DNA of 64,000 nucleotides. Origin: Nostoc carneum NIES-2107. Lineage in GTDB: Bacteria; Cyanobacteriota; Cyanobacteriia; Cyanobacteriales; Nostocaceae. Positions 9,413 to 18,694 of this stretch are shown here, piece by piece; position 1 is the first letter of the stretch; the number at the start of each line of letters is the position of its first letter. The stretch lies in assembly GCA_002368155.1 (NCBI GenBank), contig AP018180.1, positions 4,530,989 through 4,594,988 of the forward strand, read 5' to 3'. Under the pieces are notes generated by a model that saw only the letters and a program-made list of their open reading frames with translations, was not told where the DNA came from and searched no databases. The translations under genes and the position numbers were made by a program.

Positions 9413-10549
9413 TTATCTCTGCGGCATATTTAAAACATCTGTATATGCTTGCATCACTTCTTGTGCAGCTTTCCTCCACGAGAATTCATTTGCTTGTGTT
9501 TGACTATTCGACTTGAGAATCTCACGGAATTTATGATCATCCAATTTTATAAATCCTGCCAAAATATCAGCTTCACTGGTAGGATCTACATATAAAACTG
9601 CATCTCCACCGACTTCTGGCAAGCTTGTAGTATTAGAAGTGAGTACAGCAGTCCCAAGGCTCATAGCCTCTAAAACAGGTAATCCAAAACCTTCATAAAT
9701 AGATGGATAAATAAAAGCCCAGCAATTCTTATATAGCCATTTTAGTGTAGGGTCATCTACATAACCCAGCCTAATAATATGCTTATTCAATTCTAAATTA
9801 TTAATAAACTGTTCAAGGTCTTCTTCTAACCATCCTTGTCCTCCTGCCAAAACTAAAGGTTTAGAGTCAGGATGAATATCAACATATTGCTTATAAGCAC
9901 GTAAAGTTCTACGGAGATTTTTTCTGGGTTCTAAAGTTCCTACTGAGAGCAAAAAATTATTAGGTTCGAGAGCAGCTACTGGTTTTTCATCATCTGTATC
10001 TGTAAAACGACTTCCTAAGTAGACTACACGAGTTCGCTCTATAGGAAAGTGTGGAAATATTTCCAGAAATCTTTTTCTAGAATATTCAGAAATGGCAATA
10101 ATTAGATCTGCTTGCATTGCAGCATCAAAGACACCATTAAAGCAATTCCATCGGTTTTCTTCAGAAGTGTGCTCTGGATAATCTATAAAGCTCAGATCGT
10201 ATAAGGTATAAACAAGACGAGTACAATTTAAACGGGGACAGGAAAAATTATTTGCATGAACAATATCGGGATTACCCAATTTTCCTTCATCTATCGATGT
10301 GCTAGCACTCCAAAAAGCTAGAGAATCTTGATGAGATAAATTATCTAACAGGTGAGTACAATTCTTTTGGGAAAAGCGGATCGTACTTTTAGCGTGTTCT
10401 GAATCCCAAAAAGTATTACCAAAAGCTGAATATAGCAGATAATCATTATTATCGTAATCTTCTACTAATTTTTGAATTAAACTCGCAGCAAAATATCCAC
10501 ATCCTGCTTTGGCTTTTCCAGTTTGACTAATATCAAAACCAATCCTCAT
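9413..10549 (-). CDS. GT4-family glycosyltransferase
   Basis: A 378-residue GT-B enzyme of the mannosyltransferase-like GT4 group. It starts MRIGFDISQTGKAKAGCGYF with the glycine-rich acceptor loop. The donor domain shows LLSVGTLEPRKNLRRTLRAY and [18 protein letters not shown] followed by SLPEVGGDAVLYVDP. Its start codon overlaps the stop of the upstream GT2 gene by 4 bases (ATGA), so the GT4, GT2 and long GT4 genes at 9413-13079 form one translationally coupled set. Acceptor and donor sugars are unknown. Confidence 0.9.
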   Translation of the reverse strand: MRIGFDISQTGKAKAGCGYFAASLIQKLVEDYDNNDYLLYSAFGNTFWDSEHAKSTIRFSQKNCTHLLDNLSHQDSLAFWSASTSIDEGKLGNPDIVHANNFSCPRLNCTRLVYTLYDLSFIDYPEHTSEENRWNCFNGVFDAAMQADLIIAISEYSRKRFLEIFPHFPIERTRVVYLGSRFTDTDDEKPVAALEPNNFLLSVGTLEPRKNLRRTLRAYKQYVDIHPDSKPLVLAGGQGWLEEDLEQFINNLELNKHIIRLGYVDDPTLKWLYKNCWAFIYPSIYEGFGLPVLEAMSLGTAVLTSNTTSLPEVGGDAVLYVDPTSEADILAGFIKLDDHKFREILKSNSQTQANEFSWRKAAQEVMQAYTDVLNMPQR

Positions 10550-11469
10550 AAGCTTTTAAATACTAAAGATAAATTTTTAATTATAAATATATTGGCAGCA
10601 ATTATCCACCAAAGCATTCTGGCTGATGAAGTTATGGTCATGATTTTTTTCCAGTGATAAAATGACCATAGGCTGTTATAAATTACTGCCTGAACAAATT
10701 TCAAATTTTGAATAGGATTGCTTCTATCTAAATTTAAAGTTTCTTCTACCTTCACATGGGCATAAGCGAAAATCCATTTATCTGGTACACTCCTAAATTT
10801 GGAATGCATCATATTATTTATCTCATAATGAACTGCTATTCGCTGACCAAGTGTCTTATTGTCTTTATAGAAGCGCGAGCCAGCAAGCTTGCGGGGTAGG
10901 TAATAAAATGGGATATGTTTTCCATAACGAAGCCACAACTCATAGTCCATACAGTACTTTAGAGAAGCATCTAAGTTGCCATATCGATCAACTAGATTGC
11001 GGCGAAAGAACACAGCGGGTTGACAGAGAAAGCAAATATCAATTAAACGTTGGTAATTCCAAGGTTCTGTGGGATAGGCTTCAATAAATACATCTTTTTC
11101 ATCAATATGATCAGCATCACCATATATGATTTGTATATCGGGATGTGATGCGAAAATATCTTTAATTACTCCAAAAGTTCCAGGATAATAGATATCATCA
11201 GAATTAATCCAGGCAATTATCTCGCCTGTTGTCAGCGCAATACCTTTATTGACTGCATCAGCTTGCCCATTATCGGGTTCTGATATCCAGCGTAGATAGT
11301 CATCATAATGCTGCAAAATTTCTATAGTCTCATCTGTACTACCACCATCACAGATGAAGTACTCAATTTCTATATCTGAAGATTTTTGAGAGAGTACACT
11401 CTGTATAGTTCTCTCTATAAAACGACCTTGACAAAAAGAAGGCGTAATAACGCTAAATTTTAAGTTCAC
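10546..11469 (-). CDS. GT2-family glycosyltransferase (WcaA-like)
   Basis: A 307-residue GT-A glycosyltransferase. It shows FSVITPSFCQGRFIERTIQS, the donor-binding FICDGGSTDETIEIL and the metal-binding region IIAWINSDDIYYPGTF. A WISEPDNGQADAVNKGI segment is typical of this GT2 subgroup. The C-terminal 60 residues contain one or two hydrophobic segments that could attach the enzyme to the inner membrane. It overlaps both neighbours by 4 bases (ATGA), a sign of coupled translation. It probably adds one residue of the repeat unit or adaptor (inference). Confidence 0.9.
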   Translation of the reverse strand: MNLKFSVITPSFCQGRFIERTIQSVLSQKSSDIEIEYFICDGGSTDETIEILQHYDDYLRWISEPDNGQADAVNKGIALTTGEIIAWINSDDIYYPGTFGVIKDIFASHPDIQIIYGDADHIDEKDVFIEAYPTEPWNYQRLIDICFLCQPAVFFRRNLVDRYGNLDASLKYCMDYELWLRYGKHIPFYYLPRKLAGSRFYKDNKTLGQRIAVHYEINNMMHSKFRSVPDKWIFAYAHVKVEETLNLDRSNPIQNLKFVQAVIYNSLWSFYHWKKIMTITSSARMLWWIIAANIFIIKNLSLVFKSL

Positions 11470-13079
11470 ACCACACTCTCTAAAGCAAGAATTGAACTAG
11501 ATTCGCCATCAGCTAACTTGAGACGGCAATCAAGTACCATTAACCCAAGTTGGCGCTGATCTGAGTTAAGGTTAAGTTGACTGGGCTGAAAGCTAGGCAA
11601 AATCTGCACAGTAATTTCTTCACCTGTAGATGACACTGGCCAAACAATCTTCTGTGATGCAGCTCGAATGCAAGTGTAGGATAATTTTTTCTGTTTTGTT
11701 TGTAATTTTATCTTTGCTTTCGAGGCTGGATACAATGAGGGAGTCTCAACAAAAATTTCTAGAGTTCGTCCGGAAGAACCAGGTTCGATAGAAATATAGA
11801 ACTCAGGTGCAGACCAGCCATCATCATAAATACCAGAAATGGAAGTTTGAATTGATGTTTGATGATTAAGAGCTGCTGTCTCAAGTATTTCGAGATACTG
11901 GGAAGCCATTTTTTGTCCATCAAATAGCTTTAACCTTTTATATCCTTTATTAACTAGGTCTTCAATTAATAGTGGATTACTACTAATCTTGAGCAAGCAT
12001 GATGCTATTTCATCGGGTTTGCGAGGATCGAAATAGATAACTGCATCTCCTCCTACTTCGGGCAAACTGGCAGCATTACTAGATAATACTGGTTTACCAA
12101 ATGCCATACCTTCTAAAACAGGAATACCAAACCCTTCATATAACGAAGGAAAAACTAAGCATTCACAACCTTGCCAAACGGATGTCAAAGCTTCTTCATT
12201 CAAATAACCCAAAAATTTGACATTTTCACTCAGCCCCATTACTTTAGCTGCTGCCTTTAATTGGGTTTGTTCATTTTCTAAGGCTCCTGTAAATACCAAA
12301 TCCAAGCCATCTGGCAAATATTTTTTATATATTCCATAGGCTGCTATTAACAGCCTATGGTTTTTATGTGGCCAATAGTTGGCTGGGTAGAAAATATATT
12401 TTCTTTTTACTAAACCTAGATTTATCAGATTTTCTTTGACTATGTTCTCATTGAGTTTAGTTAACCGCTCATGAATAGAAATCGGTATAACAGCAAATTT
12501 ATCTGGGGGAGCTTGAAAATATTTAATAAAAGATTGACGTGTAAAATCTGAAATACAGATTATTTTCTGCGATTTTCTCAGGAGTTCGGCGATAAATTTT
12601 GTGCGGTGTTGCTGCTCTTGAGGAGTAAAGAAAAATTTGTAGTCTAGATGTTGTAAATCATAAGCAATGGCTACTAATGGTATACCCTTTTCAGCATAAG
12701 TTGGCGCAGAGAAAGGACAAAAAAGTAAATTAATATTATGTTTTTTAAGTAATGTACTCTGATTAATGGAGTCAATTAGCTTGATGCTAATTTTATTCCG
12801 TATTTTCTGAATCAGTTTTGATAATAATCTTGTTTTAGGTTGTTGTGGAATTTCAGTTAAATTAGGAACTAACAGACATTCTGTATTGTGAGTTTCGTAT
12901 TGATTGATTTCTGAGTGGTTCCAAGGTGCTGTCAGTAATAAAAAATGATGATGAGGAGCTAATTTTTGAAATTGTTTAATTAGGGTTAAAATTAAGACCT
13001 TGGCTCCGCCATTCTCTCCTCCAACTCTTAAAGGAGTTAGGTCTATGGCAATCCTTAAAGATGATTGTATTTCACTCAT
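11466..13079 (-). CDS. GT4 glycosyltransferase with extra C-terminal beta domain
   Basis: A 537-residue protein, about 150 longer than its GT4 neighbours. Residues 1-400 are a standard GT-B enzyme with the glycine-rich loop VGGENGGAKVLI, the FYPANYWPHKNHRLLIAAY segment, and EGFGIPVLEGMAFGKPVL followed by SLPEVGGDAVIYFDP. Residues about 405-537 are a separate beta-rich module beginning near SGIYDDGWSAPEFYISIEPG, with SFQPSQLNLNSDQRQLG near its end. I have seen similar GW-x-P modules fused to surface-polysaccharide enzymes but know no assigned function; glycan binding is a guess. It shares 4-base overlap with the GT2 gene and follows the methyltransferase gene by 25 bases. Confidence 0.85.
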   Translation of the reverse strand: MSEIQSSLRIAIDLTPLRVGGENGGAKVLILTLIKQFQKLAPHHHFLLLTAPWNHSEINQYETHNTECLLVPNLTEIPQQPKTRLLSKLIQKIRNKISIKLIDSINQSTLLKKHNINLLFCPFSAPTYAEKGIPLVAIAYDLQHLDYKFFFTPQEQQHRTKFIAELLRKSQKIICISDFTRQSFIKYFQAPPDKFAVIPISIHERLTKLNENIVKENLINLGLVKRKYIFYPANYWPHKNHRLLIAAYGIYKKYLPDGLDLVFTGALENEQTQLKAAAKVMGLSENVKFLGYLNEEALTSVWQGCECLVFPSLYEGFGIPVLEGMAFGKPVLSSNAASLPEVGGDAVIYFDPRKPDEIASCLLKISSNPLLIEDLVNKGYKRLKLFDGQKMASQYLEILETAALNHQTSIQTSISGIYDDGWSAPEFYISIEPGSSGRTLEIFVETPSLYPASKAKIKLQTKQKKLSYTCIRAASQKIVWPVSSTGEEITVQILPSFQPSQLNLNSDQRQLGLMVLDCRLKLADGESSSILALESVV

Positions 13080-13104
13080 ATTATCACTTGAACATTCTCT
13101 GAAT

Positions 13105-14229
13105 TTATAGCTTATATCCCACTACTGCATAATCTTGTGGCCCATAAAAATAATTGTTGAATTTTTCAGCTAGCTCACCACCACTGACTTTATAAGTCTC
13201 TGGGTAAGGATGCAGGTCTATAACTTTGACTTGAGATAAACCTTGAATCTCCAGCATAAATTTAATCAAAGCACTAGGTAATGGATGATGATGAGTCGGG
13301 TCAAAATAAAAGTTACAACTACCAACTAGAACATTTTGAGGATTAGGAGTTTCAAAAATAGCTATTCCCCCAGGTTTAAGTGTTCTAGCTACTTCACTAA
13401 AAAATTTCATTAATATGGGAAAAGTTAAATGCTCGATGATATGAAAACCAGTGACAGCGCCTAAGGTACTATCTGGCAGAGATTGCAAATAAAGCATGAC
13501 ATCTGCTTCTATGACCTCAAATCCTCTAGAACGAGATTGCTCTACCATTACCGTATTAATATCTAGCCCTCTAGCTGTATATCCGGAGTCTCTTAGTAGT
13601 TCTAACCACTCACCTCGTCCACACCCTACATCTAAAATAGGTGATTCCAGATTACCAACTTTTTTTTCTTCAATAAATGGTAAATAAACTTCTAAGCGAT
13701 TTTTGATATCTTCTCTTTTACCACGAAATTGATCTTCAAAAGCAACATAAAATGAATCTAATAGATGTTGTTCTAAATTAGACAAAATTGGATGTGTTTC
13801 ATTTTTACAAAAAATTGGAGTATTTTCTTTTTTGTCTTCCAACAATTTTATGATTAGACTTTTACACTGTATCAAATCATTTTTAAAATTATTTTCTTTT
13901 TGAATATAACTTTCCTCTATTACTTTAATGTGACTATCCAAATAATCTTTAAAATGTTGAAATTGTTCATCTTTCTGGATTTTTAAATTAACTATCTCCT
14001 TTGATAACTGGCGATTTATTGCTAATAGTTCTTTGACAACAACAATAATATTATTATTAACTTCTCTTTGATCTTTAAACAATAAATTAAAAATATTTAA
14101 AATTATTTTTTTAAATTTTGGATGAAGATAAGAAGTAAATCTATTCAATTTATCTGGCCACTTTGTTCTGGAACTCGCCCTATCTTCCGCATTTTTTATT
14201 AGAGATTCAATATGTTTAAAATCACACAT
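13105..14229 (-). CDS. SAM methyltransferase with N-terminal coiled coil, possible chain terminator
   Basis: A 374-residue protein. Residues about 50-130 are Lys/Glu/Gln-rich and strongly helical, likely a coiled coil. Residues about 160-374 are a class I methyltransferase with motif I ILDVGCGRGEWLELL, then TGFHIIEHL and LKPGGIAIFETPNPQN, and DPTHHHPLP. This domain type recurs in ABC-exported O-antigen loci, where WbdD-like proteins cap the non-reducing end of the chain by methylation and their coiled coil sets chain length. The adjacency to wzt with its glycan-binding tail fits such a terminator, but this is inference. No kinase domain is present, unlike E. coli WbdD. Confidence 0.8.
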   Translation of the reverse strand: MCDFKHIESLIKNAEDRASSRTKWPDKLNRFTSYLHPKFKKIILNIFNLLFKDQREVNNNIIVVVKELLAINRQLSKEIVNLKIQKDEQFQHFKDYLDSHIKVIEESYIQKENNFKNDLIQCKSLIIKLLEDKKENTPIFCKNETHPILSNLEQHLLDSFYVAFEDQFRGKREDIKNRLEVYLPFIEEKKVGNLESPILDVGCGRGEWLELLRDSGYTARGLDINTVMVEQSRSRGFEVIEADVMLYLQSLPDSTLGAVTGFHIIEHLTFPILMKFFSEVARTLKPGGIAIFETPNPQNVLVGSCNFYFDPTHHHPLPSALIKFMLEIQGLSQVKVIDLHPYPETYKVSGGELAEKFNNYFYGPQDYAVVGYKL

Positions 14230-14413
14230 AGATATTCAAATATGTTAGCTATTTTAGAATAATAATTATTACACTTTAATCTGTTTTTTATTATTAAGTC
14301 AATTGTTGACCAGCCAAGCAAGATTTATTAAATTCTATTTTTTATACTTTTTATTATATTCATTTAATTATTGATAAATTTACCTCTTCCATATAATCTT
14401 AAAAAACACTAAT

Positions 14414-14923
14414 TTAAGCAAATATTTTTTTGACTGTTTTGGCAGGAATACCTGCCACAATATGATAACTAGGTACATCCTCTTTAACCACTGCACCAGC
14501 TGCGATTACTGAATGTTCACCAATTTTACAAGGGCCCAGAACTGTAGCATTACTTGCTATCCACGCTCCTTGTTCAACAACAATATCATTCCCTGTATCT
14601 GGAAAATCTTCCATTCTTTCTTGGTTATATTTATTATAGTTATGAGTGCCAGTAATTAAACTAACGTTATGTCCAAAAAAAACATGCTCTCCAATTATAA
14701 TTTCTCCCGATGATAAATTAAACAAAGCATTATTAACTACACAAGTTTTAGACATTTTTAATCTTTGAGCATCTCCAAATACTAAATACTGGTTTAAAAC
14801 TATATTTTTGATGTGCTCGTCGAAGTAACCTTTTGATAGCAATTGGTAAAAGTGTTTTTCAAGATATAATTTAATCCACTTTTCCACTTGAGGTCTCAAA
14901 AAATATTCAACTATTTTGTACAT
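14414..14923 (-). CDS. Hexapeptide-repeat acyltransferase (LbH family)
   Basis: A 169-residue left-handed beta-helix acyltransferase of the WbbJ/LacA/maltose-acetyltransferase type. Hexapeptide repeats run from about residue 75 to 155 (SGEIIIGEHVFFGHNVSLI, then GAWIASNATVLGPCKIG, HSVIAAGAVVKEDVPSYHIV), ending in the usual AGIPAKTVKKI. A TGTHNYN segment carries the probable catalytic His. It likely O-acetylates a sugar of the glycan using acetyl-CoA. Its ATG overlaps the last 13 bases of wzt, so translation is coupled. An AT-rich gap of about 180 bases follows before the methyltransferase gene. Confidence 0.88.
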   Translation of the reverse strand: MYKIVEYFLRPQVEKWIKLYLEKHFYQLLSKGYFDEHIKNIVLNQYLVFGDAQRLKMSKTCVVNNALFNLSSGEIIIGEHVFFGHNVSLITGTHNYNKYNQERMEDFPDTGNDIVVEQGAWIASNATVLGPCKIGEHSVIAAGAVVKEDVPSYHIVAGIPAKTVKKIFA

Positions 14924-16263
14924 ATTGATTCCTCATAAATTGCAACTCTTCTACCAGATACTTGAAATATACCTTCTACAATGTCATATATCGCCGCTTG
15001 AATAATAGTAGAGTTCTGAATCCAGTCCAGCATTTCTAAATTTTCTCTAGTACCATCTCCAAAAGCGATATCTAATGTATAGTTTCCCGCAGTCAGATGC
15101 GGCCAAATAAACTCAAATTCCACTATTGTTCTTCCGGTCTCTGATTTTGAGTTCCAGTAGGCAGCGAAGTTGTTATCTAACATATCAGTACTCCACCCTG
15201 ATAAAACAGTTCGCAGTCTATCAAGTAAAGCTATACCAACATTTGGGTTAATAACTTTATCATGTCTAAATGTATTTATTCTAACTTTAACTAAATCACC
15301 AGGATAAACTAATTGGATGGGCTGATTCTCTACATCTAGTACAGAGACTTCTTCTATCTCTGCACGACCTGTACCAAACCTTTCAAAACCAGAAAAACCT
15401 CTATATGGTTTTTGAGTGAAAGGATTTACTTGCTTATGAGTTATTTTGGTGGGGTCAATTTTCTCAGCAATTTCAATTAGATTGTGATTTGGCTGCAATT
15501 CTATATCTAGATTTATTCTTTTGTTTACTTCTTCATGAATCCAGGCTTGGTAGTGTTTGGATACTTCAAAGGTATTTCCAGATTCTACAAGCATACCTTG
15601 ATTAATCCAGATTGCTTTAGAACAAAGACGCGAAATAGCACCCATATCATGAGAGACAAATAAAATTGTGCCTCCATTATCTTGAAATTCTCTAATTTTT
15701 GCCATGCAACGATGGACAAAAACACCATCTCCTACAGATAGTGATTCATCTACAATTAGAACTTCTGGATTAATATGAATTGCGACTGAAAATGCCAAGC
15801 GCACAAACATACCGCTAGAATATGTTTTCACTGGCTCCTCTATAAAATTGCCAATTTCAGCAAAGCTAGCGATTTGATCAAATTTCGCGTCTATCTCGTT
15901 TTGGCTTAACCCTAAAATTTGTCCATTAAAAAAGACATTTTGTCGTCCAGTGAACTCAGGATTAAACCCACTACCTAGTTCCAGCAAGGCAGAAACTCGC
16001 CCATTTACTTGTACTGTTCCTGTGCTTGGAGTTAAAGTTCCAGCAATAATTTGCAATAGTGTACTTTTGCCAGAACCATTTTTACCAATAATTCCTATAG
16101 TCTCACCTTTAGCAACTTCCAAGCTAATATCTTGTAAAGCCCAAAATTCCTGAGCGTGGCTTTTGGTAGGGAGTAATATTTCTTTGAGCCGATCTACTGG
16201 ACGAGCGTATCGCCTATAGCACTTTGAGACATTTTTTAAGGAAATTGCAATCTCATCACCCAT
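14911..16263 (-). CDS. wzt: Polysaccharide ABC transporter ATPase with glycan-binding C-terminal domain
   Basis: ATP-binding subunit that drives export of the lipid-linked polysaccharide through Wzm. Counting from the ATG at 16263 it has 450 residues; a GTG at 16275 would add four, and the choice is uncertain. The nucleotide-binding domain has Walker A GIIGKNGSGKST (about residues 57-68), the signature YSSGMFVRLAF, Walker B VLIVDESLSVGD and the switch His in FVSHDMG. Residues about 265-450 are a beta-sandwich, as in Wzt proteins that recognise the modified non-reducing end of the chain before export. That architecture usually goes with a chain-terminating modification, here perhaps the methyltransferase or acyltransferase. 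Confidence 0.92.
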   Translation of the reverse strand: MGDEIAISLKNVSKCYRRYARPVDRLKEILLPTKSHAQEFWALQDISLEVAKGETIGIIGKNGSGKSTLLQIIAGTLTPSTGTVQVNGRVSALLELGSGFNPEFTGRQNVFFNGQILGLSQNEIDAKFDQIASFAEIGNFIEEPVKTYSSGMFVRLAFSVAIHINPEVLIVDESLSVGDGVFVHRCMAKIREFQDNGGTILFVSHDMGAISRLCSKAIWINQGMLVESGNTFEVSKHYQAWIHEEVNKRINLDIELQPNHNLIEIAEKIDPTKITHKQVNPFTQKPYRGFSGFERFGTGRAEIEEVSVLDVENQPIQLVYPGDLVKVRINTFRHDKVINPNVGIALLDRLRTVLSGWSTDMLDNNFAAYWNSKSETGRTIVEFEFIWPHLTAGNYTLDIAFGDGTRENLEMLDWIQNSTIIQAAIYDIVEGIFQVSGRRVAIYEESICTK

Positions 16264-16339
16264 ACGATCGCACACTTACCACTAAGACATCTTCATAATC
16301 AACAAAGTATCAACCCAGTCATGACATGATTTCCCTGAT

Positions 16340-17185
16340 TTACAATACATCAGCAAACGCCGGACGCAATCGCTTGTATACTGAAAACCCAACACAAAAC
16401 ACAACTACTGAAACTATAAAAGCCACTACCCACTCACCCCAATGTTTCACCTCTCCAACTAAAATCAAGTCACGATAGACTTCTGCGATCGCAGCTATAG
16501 GATTTAACCAAAATACCCAACTCCGCCATTGCTCTGGAATAGTTGATGCTGGGTATACAAGCGGTGTTGCATAAAACCAGATGTTTAAAATTACTCCTAA
16601 AGTCTGCGGTATATCGCGTAAAAATACTGTTAGTCCTGCTGTCAAATAACCCAATCCTGCCGTTAGTAATAATTGTGTTAACCAGACCAAGGGTAACAGT
16701 GCCAAAGTAGTATGTAAAGTATGGGCAGTTAATGCTACAAAAAAAATCAATGCCATTAGCCCAAACGCACTTTCAATAAATGTTGATAAAATCGGCACTA
16801 AGGGTAATAAACTTAAGGGAAAAACCACCTTTTTGACTAAATTCGGCTGTGCGATTACTGAATTAGAAGATTGAATTAGTCCTCCTGTAAAGGCAATCCA
16901 AGGTAATAAGCCGGCAAATAACCACAACCCAAAGGTAAAGTTATTTTCTGGTAAAGTTTTCAGAGTTAATTTGACTTTCAAAACAATTGAGAATACATAG
17001 GTATAAATTAGTAATTGCGATAGCTGATTCAGCAAAGGCCATAAATTTCCCAAAACAGAACCCTTGTATCGCGCCTCTAAATCACGCCTTACCAAAGTTC
17101 TGAGTAAGTCAAACTTGATCCATAAGCGTTCTTCAACTGGTAGAATACGCCTCAACTTTCCAGCTTGACGTACAAATCCTCGCAT
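16340..17185 (-). CDS. wzm: Polysaccharide ABC transporter permease
   Basis: Membrane subunit of an ABC-2 type exporter. The ATG at 17185, preceded by AAGGA at a good distance, gives 281 residues; a TTG at 17197 is less likely. The N-terminus carries the amphipathic LVRRDLEARYKGSVLGNLWP typical of Wzm/TagG proteins, followed by about six membrane helices and the family segment DIPQTLGVILNIWFYATPLV and LNPIAAIAEVYRDLIL. It precedes wzt by 76 bases and is the first gene of the minus-strand polysaccharide locus, so the main promoter should lie in 17186-17485. Confidence 0.93.
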   Translation of the reverse strand: MRGFVRQAGKLRRILPVEERLWIKFDLLRTLVRRDLEARYKGSVLGNLWPLLNQLSQLLIYTYVFSIVLKVKLTLKTLPENNFTFGLWLFAGLLPWIAFTGGLIQSSNSVIAQPNLVKKVVFPLSLLPLVPILSTFIESAFGLMALIFFVALTAHTLHTTLALLPLVWLTQLLLTAGLGYLTAGLTVFLRDIPQTLGVILNIWFYATPLVYPASTIPEQWRSWVFWLNPIAAIAEVYRDLILVGEVKHWGEWVVAFIVSVVVFCVGFSVYKRLRPAFADVL

Positions 17186-17485
17186 TGTCCTTAGCAATTT
17201 CTGCTTCCTCGCTCACTACCTACCCATCCAAGTGCTATTCATGAAGCTAATTAGCAATGAAAGTTCCCTTTGCATTCCTAAATAAACAAAACATTATATC
17301 AATTTAAGAAATTTTTGCAATATCCTATGCTAGGATAAAACCTGCTAATGAGTATATTCACTAAACTCTCTGTGGTATTATTTACCAGATTTAGTCTGCA
17401 ATAATTTGGCGATTTTAATATAAAGAAACTGTTAGCCAAGTTGATAGTTACACGCAAGTTTAGTTGCGTCTTAAACACACATTAA

Positions 17486-18220
17486 TTAACTCAAATTATC
17501 TGGATCTACGCCTAGCGATCGCACATACTCCGCCAATCTTTCTGCACGCTGTCTTTCCTGCTCTGCTTTTTCTGCTAGGGTAGGCACCCAGCCCTGTGCA
17601 TTATACCAACGCAACCATAAACCTGTGATCTGCTGATAAGTCCCTTGCCACAACCCTAATCCCAGTTCTAACTCTTCTAGCCAAAAGCGGTTATCTCTAA
17701 GAGATACTGCTTCATAACGACTGCCCATGAGTTGAAATATCCGGAGATTATTTTCGTAGCGATCATATACGACATAGTAAGGAACCCGCAAAACGCGTTC
17801 ATAAACTTCCCATTTAGTTGGAGGTTGATTTACTTCCCTCAGAGTTCTTCCTAAGTCTTCTTGTTCTGTTCCGGGTGAAAGTAACTCAACTACTAAAAAT
17901 GGATTAATTCCTTCTTGCCAAACAACGTAACTTAAGCGTAAGTCTTGCTGTTGGCTAGCACCAGCTACCCCTAAAACTACGTACCAATCAGGCCTTTTGT
18001 ACCATAAAGGATGGCGAGGATTGTAGTACAGGTTTAAATCGCTAGCCAGTAAAATTTCTGTGGGTAAATAGTTGGGAGGTTGACAAGTTTCAGTTAATAA
18101 ATCAGCCTGAATACAGTGAAATTCGTCCGGCAAGCCTGATTCCCCTATTAATTCGCTGGGTAAATCATACATCGTCGGCATTGTTTCTTGAGGCGGGCGT
18201 GGCGGATTTGGATCGTACAT
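17486..18220 (-). CDS. Uma2-family (DUF820) restriction-endonuclease-like protein
   Basis: A 244-residue member of the PD-(D/E)xK-fold Uma2 family, greatly expanded in cyanobacteria and of mostly unknown function. The core shows LASDLNLYYNP, RPDWYVVLGVAG, the acidic strand FLVVELLSPGTEQEDLG, a Lys in PTKWEVYERVL and RVPYYVVYDRYENN, the usual order of the family's putative active-site residues. The C-terminal tail is helical and charged (EKAEQERQRAERLAEYVRSL), as is common. It is separated from wzm by about 300 bases and is probably an independent gene. A role in DNA defence or mobility is often suggested for the family but not proven. Confidence 0.9.
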   Translation of the reverse strand: MYDPNPPRPPQETMPTMYDLPSELIGESGLPDEFHCIQADLLTETCQPPNYLPTEILLASDLNLYYNPRHPLWYKRPDWYVVLGVAGASQQQDLRLSYVVWQEGINPFLVVELLSPGTEQEDLGRTLREVNQPPTKWEVYERVLRVPYYVVYDRYENNLRIFQLMGSRYEAVSLRDNRFWLEELELGLGLWQGTYQQITGLWLRWYNAQGWVPTLAEKAEQERQRAERLAEYVRSLGVDPDNLS

Positions 18221-18427
18221 GGCTACTCATGAATGCTGACACAGCAATTTTTTACTTTAATCAAATTATCGCGATTAATTGTGAAATTGGGGTTTGGTAA
18301 TTGGTGTTTGGGGCTTGGTATTTCTTCTGTGTTCCCCAATATTTTTATCTACATGATCATCAATGTATTACAGAAGAGTCACGGATTCAGCTAAACTGAG
18401 ACTTGGTTTATTGCATTATATCTAGGC

Positions 18428-18622
18428 ATGGAAATCGGACAGAAGGTTAAGGTTTTTCGTTTGCGCGATCGCGTTTCTCCCGCTGTTGTAAAAAAATTAG
18501 GACAAGTAGGCACTATCCTCGGCTACAAAATGACAGATGGTAGCGGTGTGGGTATAGTGGTGCAATTTGAAGATAATTTCTACACTTGGTTTTTTGAAGA
18601 TGAGCTAAAACTCGTACAGTAG
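18428..18622 (+). CDS. DUF2862 family protein
   Basis: A 64-residue soluble protein of a small family conserved in cyanobacteria. It starts MEIGQKVKVFRLRDRVSPAV and ends with FEDNFYTWFFEDELKLVQ; the fold is probably a small SH3-like beta barrel. Function is unknown. A HIP1 octamer lies inside the gene. It precedes the ArsA-like gene by 72 bases on the same strand and may be transcribed with it. Confidence 0.88.
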   Translation: MEIGQKVKVFRLRDRVSPAVVKKLGQVGTILGYKMTDGSGVGIVVQFEDNFYTWFFEDELKLVQ

Positions 18623-18694
18623 GCGGAAGCACAGAATATTTGCCGAGTGCTAAGTTGGAGTTGAAAACATCGGCGGTAAGGTGGAAATCAAGTC

